From Patescibacteria group bacterium (GTDB taxonomy: Bacteria; Patescibacteria; Microgenomatia; Levybacterales; UBA12049): a DNA stretch of 7,434 nucleotides. The translations under genes and the position numbers were made by a program. The DNA is taken from positions 1-7,434 of the forward strand of contig JAMCTM010000012.1 of assembly GCA_023379465.1 (NCBI GenBank), given 5' to 3'. Positions 1 to 5,711 of the stretch are shown piece by piece. The notes below the pieces were generated by a model. The model ran no database searches and had not been told where the DNA came from. It saw only the letters and a list, made by a program, of their open reading frames with translations. Each line of letters opens with the position of its first letter. Position 1 is the stretch's first letter.

Positions 1-114
1 ACACCCAAAGGGTCAGAAACAAAAGCAATCCTTACTTCTCTTTTTGATACCTGGCAATTACAAAATCTTAATCCCTTTCAACAATGCAAACTTCTTTTAT
101 CTACGTGTCAGTAG
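1..114 (+). CDS. C-terminal fragment of an open frame, possibly a transposase tail (partial at left edge)
   Basis: Frame 1 is open from the first base to a TAG at 112-114, giving 37 residues that begin TPKGSETKAI and end LLLSTCQ. The pattern of a Gly-Ser/Ala-Glu segment, a hydrophobic helix (AILTSLFDTW) and then an Asn-Pro-Phe turn (LNPFQ) resembles the extreme C-terminus of IS66-like DDE transposases, where a helix is followed by an 'xNPxxYL'-like turn. This comparison is from memory of the family and covers only a few dozen residues. No catalytic residue is in view. An open frame this short can also arise by chance. If real, the gene lies mostly outside the window and ends about 100 bases before typA. 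Confidence 0.3.
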   Translation, partial: TPKGSETKAILTSLFDTWQLQNLNPFQQCKLLLSTCQ

Positions 115-162
115 TGTGAGTTCGTTCATCCGGCCCGGCAGTTTTATTCTCATTCAGGCATG

Positions 163-171
163 TGATATAAT
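163..171 (+). promoter_or_regulatory. Extended -10 promoter element for typA
   Basis: TGATATAAT at 163-171 is a perfect extended -10 (TGn plus TATAAT). No good -35 box lies 16-18 bases upstream; the best is the T-rich stretch around 142-148. That is acceptable because extended -10 promoters depend little on the -35. The expected transcription start is near 178, giving a leader of about 37 bases before the ATG at 215. The leader contains a run of eight T (203-210). The promoter lies inside the longer open frame that starts at 44, which argues that this upstream extension is not coding. Confidence 0.6.
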
Positions 172-214
172 TGTCCTGCTTGAAAGATACGCGAATCGTG
201 TCTTTTTTTTAAAT

Positions 215-2050
215 ATGCAGATACGGGATATAGCAATCATCGCCCATGTTGATCATGGCAAGACAACCCTTGTGGATTCCATGCTCAAGCAGACGCACAC
301 GTTCAGGGAAAATCAAAAGGAAATGAACGAGGTTTTGATCATGGATTCCAATGATTTGGAAAAAGAAAAGGGAATCACGATCCTGGCCAAAAATACCTCT
401 GTTTTTTACAAAGGCGTTAAGATCAATATTATAGACACCCCGGGACACGCTGATTTCGGCGGCGAGGTTGAACGGGTGCTGAATATGGCGGATGGGGCAA
501 TTCTTTTGATTGACGCGGCCGAGGGACCAATGCCGCAAACAAAATTCGTGCTTAAGAAGGCGTTAGAACAAAAACTAAAAATTATCCTTCTAATCAATAA
601 AATTGACAGAAAAGACCAAAGAACCAGGGAGGTTCTGGCCGAGGCGGAAAACCTGTTTCTTGAATTGGCGGATGACCCCTCCCATTTAAATTTTTCCGTT
701 CTCTATGGGGTAGGCAAAGACGGCAAGGTGTTTAAAGATCTGCCCGATAGCTACCAAAGCCACACAAAAGGAGATCTTGCCCCGCTTTTTGAAGAAATTT
801 TATCGGAAATTCCTAACGCGGGGCTAAACACGGACAAGCCGTTTCAAATGCTGGTATCTACCCTTGATTATGACGCGCATCTGGGAAGACTTTGCATAGG
901 AAGAATAAGCCGCGGGGTTCTAAAAAAGGCAGACCCAATAGTTTTGACGGATAACGGAAAATCCCTGGGAAGTTTTAGGGTTCAGAAACTATACACAAGC
1001 GCGGGGATTGAAAGGCAGGAGGTGGCGGAGGCTCAAAGCGGAGACATAATTGCCATAGCCGGCATAAACCAGATAAAAATAGGGCAGACACTCTGCGATC
1101 CCGTCCATTTGGAAAGCCTTGAGAATATTGTTATCGAAGAACCGACAATTAAGGCAAGCATAGGCCCTAACACCAGCCCCTTTTTGGGCAGAGAAGGAAA
1201 AATTTGCAGTTCGAATCAAATCAAGGAAAGGCTTTATAAGGAAACCGAAACAAATCTTGGCTTAAAATTAGAGCAGGATAAAAACAGTTCAAACCTGGTT
1301 GTCTGCGCAAGAGGAGAACTGCATTTGGCGGTTTTAATAGAAACCATGCGAAGAGAAGGGTTTGAGCTTGAGGTATCAAAGCCGCAGGTAATTTATAAGG
1401 TTATTAACGGAATCTTGAGCGAACCCTATGAGGAGATAACAATTGATGTTCAGAAAGAATATATCGGCGCTGTTTCCGAGGAAATGGCCAAAAGGGCCTC
1501 GCAGTTAAAAGACATGAAGCCTCTTTCGGAGAGCTTAACGCGGTTTGTTTATAAGGCCTCAAGCAAAAACCTTTTAGGTTTGAGAAATTCACTTTTAACA
1601 AAAACCCGGGGCAGCGCGGTAATTAACAGCTTTGGCCTTGGCTATTTTCCGAAGAACGATTCTAAAAATCAGGCCAACAGAAACGGCGCCCTTATCTCTT
1701 TTGATTCCGGCACTGCCCTCTCCTACGGCATAGCCAATGCCCAGGAAAGAGGTATAATGTTTATTAATCCCGGCACCCCTGTTTACGAAGGCATGGTGGT
1801 TGGGGTCTCCAACCAGGAATACGATATCGAGGTTAACGTCTGCAAAGAAAAAAAACAAACCAACAACCGGTCCAAAGGCGAGGGTGTGGCTTTACATATT
1901 GTTGCGGCTAAAATACTAAGTCTTGAGGAAGCGCTTGATTTTATAACGGACGATGAGGTTTTAGAGGTTACCCCGCTTAATCTTAGGATTAGAAAAAAAT
2001 ACCTCAGCGCCACCCAAAGAAAAGTCGCCGAGCGAAAAAATCCCCAATAG
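215..2050 (+). CDS. typA: Ribosome-associated translational GTPase TypA/BipA
   Basis: A 611-residue member of the TypA/BipA family of EF-G-like GTPases, close to the usual length of about 607. These proteins bind the 70S ribosome and affect 50S assembly and stress or cold adaptation. Visible motifs are G1 AHVDHGKTT (10-18), the switch I segment ending EKGITI (51-56), G3 DTPGH (74-78) and G4 NKID (128-131). Domain II follows (about 207-295, with LVSTLDYDAHLGR), then domain III (about 305-385, with GREGK at 325-329 and RGELHL), domain V (about 395-475), and the TypA-specific C-terminal domain (about 485-611) with CKEKK (543-547) and DDEVLEVTP (579-587). The frame is open from an ATG at 44, but I chose 215 because the family N-terminus (RDIAIIAHVDHGK) begins there and an extended -10 lies between the two starts. 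No Shine-Dalgarno precedes 215. Odd points: G5 reads YGVGKDG (164-170) rather than an SA(L/K)-type loop, and the usual PSRGLIG-like segment reads SSKNLLG (449-455). Confidence 0.97.
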   Translation: MQIRDIAIIAHVDHGKTTLVDSMLKQTHTFRENQKEMNEVLIMDSNDLEKEKGITILAKNTSVFYKGVKINIIDTPGHADFGGEVERVLNMADGAILLIDAAEGPMPQTKFVLKKALEQKLKIILLINKIDRKDQRTREVLAEAENLFLELADDPSHLNFSVLYGVGKDGKVFKDLPDSYQSHTKGDLAPLFEEILSEIPNAGLNTDKPFQMLVSTLDYDAHLGRLCIGRISRGVLKKADPIVLTDNGKSLGSFRVQKLYTSAGIERQEVAEAQSGDIIAIAGINQIKIGQTLCDPVHLESLENIVIEEPTIKASIGPNTSPFLGREGKICSSNQIKERLYKETETNLGLKLEQDKNSSNLVVCARGELHLAVLIETMRREGFELEVSKPQVIYKVINGILSEPYEEITIDVQKEYIGAVSEEMAKRASQLKDMKPLSESLTRFVYKASSKNLLGLRNSLLTKTRGSAVINSFGLGYFPKNDSKNQANRNGALISFDSGTALSYGIANAQERGIMFINPGTPVYEGMVVGVSNQEYDIEVNVCKEKKQTNNRSKGEGVALHIVAAKILSLEEALDFITDDEVLEVTPLNLRIRKKYLSATQRKVAERKNPQ

Positions 2051-2081
2051 AGTACAATCTATAAAACAGAGTAAAAAAAAT

Positions 2082-2086
2082 AAAGG
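2082..2086 (+). promoter_or_regulatory. Partial Shine-Dalgarno for the lipid kinase gene
   Basis: AAAGG, complementary to part of the anti-SD, lies seven bases before the ATG at 2094, a suitable spacing. A second purine motif, GGAG (2090-2093), abuts the ATG and is too close to act as a normal ribosome binding site. This is the only gene in the window with even a partial SD at a sensible distance. Confidence 0.45.
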
Positions 2087-2093
2087 CCTGGAG

Positions 2094-2480
2094 ATGAAGA
2101 AATTTTTTAAATCGTTCCGCTATGCCTTCGCGGGCATAGTGCATGCCCTGCAAAATAATTTTAATTTACGCTTTGATTTTTTTGTTGGGATAGCTGTCAG
2201 CCTGCTGGCTATTGCCCTAAAAATCCAGGGATTTGAAATGGGGATTTTGGGCATACGATATCGAGTGGTTATTTCGGCGGAGATGATTAATTGTTCGATT
2301 GAGGAAATGGTTAATCTGATTACAACCGAGCATCGAAAGGAAGCGAGAATCGCCAAGGACGTGGCAGCCGGCATGGTGCTTATTGCCGCAACCGGCTCGG
2401 TTATCGTAGGCCTTTTAATTTTTATCCCTCATATTATAGCTGTCGGGGAATCACTATGGCATTTTAAATTTCAGCCATAA
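2094..2480 (+). CDS. dgkA: Small membrane lipid kinase, DgkA / undecaprenol kinase family
   Basis: A 128-residue integral membrane protein of the prokaryotic DgkA family, which phosphorylates diacylglycerol (Gram-negative type) or undecaprenol (Gram-positive type, recycling the cell-wall lipid carrier). The layout fits: a basic amphipathic N-terminus (KKFFKSFRYAFAGI), a first membrane helix (about 28-45), the catalytic segment AEMINCSIE (62-70) with Glu63, Asn66 and Glu70 at the conserved positions, then AKDVAAG (87-93) with Lys88-Asp89, and a last membrane helix (about 94-116). Length matches the Gram-positive and CPR forms. The substrate cannot be decided; the general pattern is closer to undecaprenol kinases. 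Odd points: the second membrane segment contains Arg55-Tyr56-Arg57 where relatives are fully hydrophobic, the Glu usually found in the N-terminal ExxF-like motif appears to be Asn (about 21-22), and the Asp after the catalytic Glu (VDLI in relatives) is Asn74. It starts 43 bases after typA and is probably cotranscribed with it. Confidence 0.85.
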   Translation: MKKFFKSFRYAFAGIVHALQNNFNLRFDFFVGIAVSLLAIALKIQGFEMGILGIRYRVVISAEMINCSIEEMVNLITTEHRKEARIAKDVAAGMVLIAATGSVIVGLLIFIPHIIAVGESLWHFKFQP

Positions 2481-2503
2481 CTATGTTTATTAAGATTTCA
2501 TTC

Positions 2504-2532
2504 TAGACATATCGTTTAAGTCGCGTTAAACT
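2504..2532 (+). promoter_or_regulatory. Candidate promoter for the glycerate kinase operon, possibly giving a leaderless mRNA
   Basis: TAGACA (2504-2509, five of six to TTGACA) and TAAACT (2527-2532, four of six to TATAAT) are separated by exactly 17 bases. A start about seven bases past the -10 falls at 2539, the A of the glycerate kinase ATG, so the message would be leaderless or nearly so. This agrees with the absence of any Shine-Dalgarno before that ATG. The -10 match is modest, so the call is tentative. Confidence 0.35.
2514..2531. repeat. Small inverted repeat overlapping the candidate -10
   Basis: GTTTAA (2514-2519) and TTAAAC (2526-2531) are perfect inverse complements around the six-base centre GTCGCG. 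The right arm overlaps the candidate -10 and sits just upstream of the glycerate kinase start. It could be an operator half-site pair. It is not a terminator, being A/T-only in the stem with no following T run. A six-base match in A/T-rich sequence can be chance. Confidence 0.25.
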
Positions 2533-2538
2533 TAAATT

Positions 2539-3810
2539 ATGCCCGGAATTATCAAAAATTTCAGCGAGCTCGCCAAGACGCAAAACAGAAAAATAGTTTT
2601 GGAGCTTATCGAATCCGCGCTCGCATCCATAGAGCCCCACAGCGTATTGGATAAATCTATCATGCTTCGGAAAAACACGCTTGCTATTGAGGGAAAGCAA
2701 ATAGACCTTAGGCTGTTCGATAAGATCATTTTAATTGGATTTGGCAAGGGAAGCGCCGGCTTGGCAAAGATTATCGAAGAAAAATTAGGCGATTTTCTAA
2801 AGGAAGGGTATGTCATTGATACCAATGAAGAAAAGTTCGCGAGGATTGAATTTACCAAAGGCGGCCATCCGCTGCCTTCAAAGACAAACTATGAATTTAC
2901 AAAAAAGGTGAAAGAGAAATGCAAAAACCTTTCCGCCAAAACCCTTGTTTTGCTGGTTATCGCAGGCGGCGGATCAAGCATGTTTGTTGACCCGGCAAAA
3001 ATATCTTTAGGCAGGCTTGTTGAAATAAATAAGGCCCTTCTCAAAGCAAACGCGACTATCTTTGAGATGAATACCATCCGCAAACACCTGTCTCTCGTAA
3101 AGGGCGGGGGGCTTGCCAGGATACTTTATCCTGCCCGTGTTTTATCGCTAATATTTTCCGACGTTCCCGGCAACGATCTCTCCGTTATAGCCTCCGGGCC
3201 GACAGTGAAAGATCCGACAACAATTGAGAACGCCTTAAAAACCGCTAAAAAACTAGGTCTTTCGGCAAAACTTACGGCAGGAGATCTGATTGAAACCCCA
3301 AAGGATGACAGGTATTTTATGAATGTTTCAAACCTTTTGCTCCTAAGCAATCTCACCGCGCTTGAGGCAATGAAAAAAAAGGCCCATGAACTCGGGTTTG
3401 AGGCCCAAATTTATTCCGACCGCTTCCAATCCGAGGCAAGATACGCCGGACGCAAACTAATTGAAAAAGCAAACCCGGGGAAGATCCTGCTTGTGGGAGG
3501 CGAAACAACGGTTAAGGTAATGGGAAGCGGAACAGGCGGCAGAAATCAGGAATTGGTACTCGGCAGTCTGCCGTTTCTGAAAGATAATATGGTAATTGCC
3601 TCTTTTGACTCCGACGGGTGGGATAATTCGCCTCCGGCTGGGGCCATCGCCGACCATCTCACGATTAAAAAAATGAAAAAGTTGACATTGGATCCCGCTT
3701 TGTTTTTAAATAATAATAACAGTATGGAATTTTTTAATAAAACAGGGGATTTAGTAATAACGGGCAGACTGCCTTCGAATGTTTCCGATCTTATGATAGT
3801 TTTAAACTAA
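2539..3810 (+). CDS. gck: Glycerate 2-kinase (DUF4147/MOFRL family)
   Basis: A 423-residue cytoplasmic kinase of the GckA/TtuD type, which converts D-glycerate and ATP to 2-phosphoglycerate, feeding enolase. The N-terminal DUF4147 half contains GFGKGSAGLA (67-76), KGGHPLPS (107-114), AGGGSS (142-147), RKHLSLVKGGG (181-191) and SDVPGNDLSVIASGP (207-221). The C-terminal MOFRL half contains GGETTV (320-325), GTGGRNQEL (331-339), DSDGWDNSPPAGA (357-369) and the closing GDLVITGRLPSNVSDL (403-418). The Lys of GFGK (70) and the Arg of GGRNQE (335) match the pair proposed as catalytic in the Thermotoga enzyme, as I recall it. Length is typical. The ATG at 2539 has no Shine-Dalgarno and the context TAAATTATG. 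The last base of its TAA is the first base of the next gene's ATG, so translation of the two is probably coupled. The first gene of the metabolic run. Confidence 0.93.
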   Translation: MPGIIKNFSELAKTQNRKIVLELIESALASIEPHSVLDKSIMLRKNTLAIEGKQIDLRLFDKIILIGFGKGSAGLAKIIEEKLGDFLKEGYVIDTNEEKFARIEFTKGGHPLPSKTNYEFTKKVKEKCKNLSAKTLVLLVIAGGGSSMFVDPAKISLGRLVEINKALLKANATIFEMNTIRKHLSLVKGGGLARILYPARVLSLIFSDVPGNDLSVIASGPTVKDPTTIENALKTAKKLGLSAKLTAGDLIETPKDDRYFMNVSNLLLLSNLTALEAMKKKAHELGFEAQIYSDRFQSEARYAGRKLIEKANPGKILLVGGETTVKVMGSGTGGRNQELVLGSLPFLKDNMVIASFDSDGWDNSPPAGAIADHLTIKKMKKLTLDPALFLNNNNSMEFFNKTGDLVITGRLPSNVSDLMIVLN

Positions 3811-4670
3811 TGGAACTTTTGACAGAACAAAAACTTATCCTTCTTGAGGAAAACGCGAATAAAATCCGAAGCCTTATTATAGAAATGCTCCTTGAGGCGG
3901 GTTCAGGTCATTCGGCCGGCTCCTTGGGAATGGCCGATATCTTTTCCGCTTTTTATTTTCATGTCTTAAATCATGACCCGAAAAATCCCAACCGGCCAGA
4001 TCGGGACAGGCTGATTCTTTCAAACGGCCATATCTGTCCTGTCCGATACGCGGCAATGGCTCTGTCCGGGTATTTTCCAATTAACGAACTGAAAACCCTT
4101 CGTAAAATTAACTCCCGTCTCCAGGGACATCCGCATCGCACAGCCCTGCCCGGGGTTGAAACAACCTCCGGACCTTTAGGAGAAGGGCTGTCCCAGGCAA
4201 TCGGCATGGCGCTGGCGGCAAAACTCGATGATAAAAAATACCGTATTTACTGCGTAACATCGGACGGAGAACATGAAGAAGGCAATACCTGGGAGGCGAT
4301 TATGTTCGCCGGCAAACTAAAGATCAATAACCTAACGGTTATCATAGACCGCAATAACATTCAAATTGACGGTTTCACGGAGGATGTCATGCCCCTTGAA
4401 CCTTTAAAAAGAAAATATGAATCTTTTAACTGGCAGGTTCTGGAAATTGACGGGAACAACATAGAAATGTTTATAGAGGCCATAAACGAAGCCCTGGCGA
4501 TTACGCAGGGGCCGACCGTTATTATCGCCAACACTATTCCGGGAAAAGGGGTAGACTTTATGGAAAAAGATTATCATTGGCATGGAATACCGCCAAATCA
4601 AGAACAGGCCAAAAAAGCCCTGGCGGAACTAAGAACATTACAGGGAAAAATTGAGTCGGAACATCAATAG
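3810..4670 (+). CDS. Transketolase, N-terminal (ThDP pyrophosphate-binding) subunit
   Basis: A 286-residue protein equal to the first third of a full-length transketolase; the rest is the next gene. The two chains should assemble into one ThDP/Mg-dependent enzyme that moves two-carbon ketol units between sugar phosphates. Visible are GSGHSAGSLG (31-40, the HPGGSLS-like loop with His34), SNGH (71-74), QGHP (105-108), SGPLGEGLS (120-128), and the ThDP-diphosphate motif running from SDGE (151-154) to Asn182-Asn183. GKGV (245-248) and WHGIPP (257-262) close it. The first Gly of the usual GDG is Ser151, and HPGG is changed to HSAG. SNGH resembles full-length E. coli-type enzymes more than the SKGH common in split ones. 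The start overlaps the upstream stop (TAATG) and no Shine-Dalgarno is present, which points to translational coupling. Confidence 0.95.
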   Translation: MELLTEQKLILLEENANKIRSLIIEMLLEAGSGHSAGSLGMADIFSAFYFHVLNHDPKNPNRPDRDRLILSNGHICPVRYAAMALSGYFPINELKTLRKINSRLQGHPHRTALPGVETTSGPLGEGLSQAIGMALAAKLDDKKYRIYCVTSDGEHEEGNTWEAIMFAGKLKINNLTVIIDRNNIQIDGFTEDVMPLEPLKRKYESFNWQVLEIDGNNIEMFIEAINEALAITQGPTVIIANTIPGKGVDFMEKDYHWHGIPPNQEQAKKALAELRTLQGKIESEHQ

Positions 4671-4698
4671 AATTTAAAATTGCCAAAAATCATAAATT

Positions 4699-5700
4699 AT
4701 GCTGAATCCGGACCTAAAACTAAATCCAAAGATATTTGATATTGATGCTGAAAAAAAACCAACCAGAGACGGCTATGGGGAAGGCCTTGTTTTTCTCGGC
4801 GGGAAAAATCCCGATGTTGTTGTTTTAACCGCGGATCTTTCGGAATCTACAAGGTGCGAAGAGTTTCAAAAAAGATTTCCGCGGCGTTTCTTTGAATGCG
4901 GGGTCGCGGAGCAGAACATGGCAGCCATCGCGGCAGGGCTGGGGGTCTCCGGAAAGATTGCCTTTATCTCATCCTACGCGGCATTTTCTCCCGGGAAAAA
5001 CTGGGAAACAATTAGAACAACCATTGTTTATAACAATTCGAATGTGAAAATAGCCGGCCACCATACAGGTATTATGACAGGGCCGGACGGGGCAACCCAC
5101 CAGGCAACCGAAGATTTGGCGATCACAAGGTGCTGGCCAAACATTACGGTTCTTGTTCCCTGCGACAGCTTGGAGGCCCGCAAATCAACCATTAAGAGCG
5201 CGGATGTCCAAGGCCCTGTCTACCTTCGTTTTACGCGCGACAAATCACCGGTGATAACAACCGAGGAGACCCCGTTTGAAATTGGGAAAATTCAAAGGTT
5301 TTGGATTTCCGATAAACCGGACGCGGCAATACTGGCAACAGGCTATATGCTTTATTATGCCATTGTCGCGGCATTTGAACTGGAAAAGATAGGAATAAAA
5401 AGTATTGTTGCCAACGTTTCCACCCTAAAACCATTAGATAAAGACACCCTTATCAGTCTGGGCAAGGAGGCCCGGGCATTGGTAACAGTTGAGGATCATC
5501 AAACAACAGGGGGCTTGGGAGGCGCGGCGGCTGAATTCTACGCGCGGAATCTGCCTTTACCCATGGAATTTGTCGGATTGAAGGATACCTTTGCCGAATC
5601 CGGCTCTCCTTCGGAACTGATTGAAAAGTACGGAATGGGGACGAAGGACATAAAAGAAGCGGTAAAAAAAGTAATTTCAAGAAAATACCCACGTAGCTGA
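4699..5700 (+). CDS. Transketolase, C-terminal (pyrimidine-binding) subunit
   Basis: A 333-residue partner of the preceding gene, carrying the pyrimidine-binding and C-terminal domains of transketolase. The start PTRDGYGEGL (21-30) is typical of split enzymes. TADLSEST (44-51) follows, then GVAEQNM (68-74), where Glu71 is the residue expected to activate the ThDP aminopyrimidine. GATHQ (131-135) matches the usual P/ATHQ motif. The C-terminal domain has ATGYM (213-217), VEDHQTTGGLG (264-274) and FAESGSP (298-304). Length is usual for the C-terminal subunit. The related 1-deoxyxylulose-5-phosphate synthase and pyruvate dehydrogenase beta families share this fold, but pairing with a transketolase N-subunit decides the call. 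It starts 28 bases after its partner with no Shine-Dalgarno; the context TAAATTATG is identical to that of the glycerate kinase gene. Confidence 0.95.
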   Translation: MLNPDLKLNPKIFDIDAEKKPTRDGYGEGLVFLGGKNPDVVVLTADLSESTRCEEFQKRFPRRFFECGVAEQNMAAIAAGLGVSGKIAFISSYAAFSPGKNWETIRTTIVYNNSNVKIAGHHTGIMTGPDGATHQATEDLAITRCWPNITVLVPCDSLEARKSTIKSADVQGPVYLRFTRDKSPVITTEETPFEIGKIQRFWISDKPDAAILATGYMLYYAIVAAFELEKIGIKSIVANVSTLKPLDKDTLISLGKEARALVTVEDHQTTGGLGGAAAEFYARNLPLPMEFVGLKDTFAESGSPSELIEKYGMGTKDIKEAVKKVISRKYPRS

Positions 5701-5711
5701 GCCGTCTAACC

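Noticed and set aside
125..148. GC-rich CCGGCCCGGCAG followed by TTTTATT, examined as a terminator for the upstream frame
   Set aside because: The two CCGG halves are separated by one base and cannot form a hairpin loop; no alternative stem was found.
209..538. Long minus-strand frame opposite the typA GTPase domain
   Set aside because: It is the antisense shadow of a well-conserved coding region, has no start signals and no recognisable motif; the same applies to the other antisense frames across the window.
2051..2093. Possible promoter (TACAAT at 2053-2058 or TATAAA at 2060-2065) before the lipid kinase gene
   Set aside because: No -35-like sequence lies at a proper distance and A/T-rich strings are common here; cotranscription with typA is simpler.
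2238..2290. Paired compensating frameshifts in the lipid kinase to explain its charged membrane helix
   Set aside because: The alternative frames give less hydrophobic sequence, and the reading frame aligns to the family without length change on both sides.
5698..5700. TGA recoded as Gly, as in some CPR lineages
   Set aside because: TGA ends two genes at family-appropriate positions and does not occur in frame inside any gene; the standard bacterial code fits.
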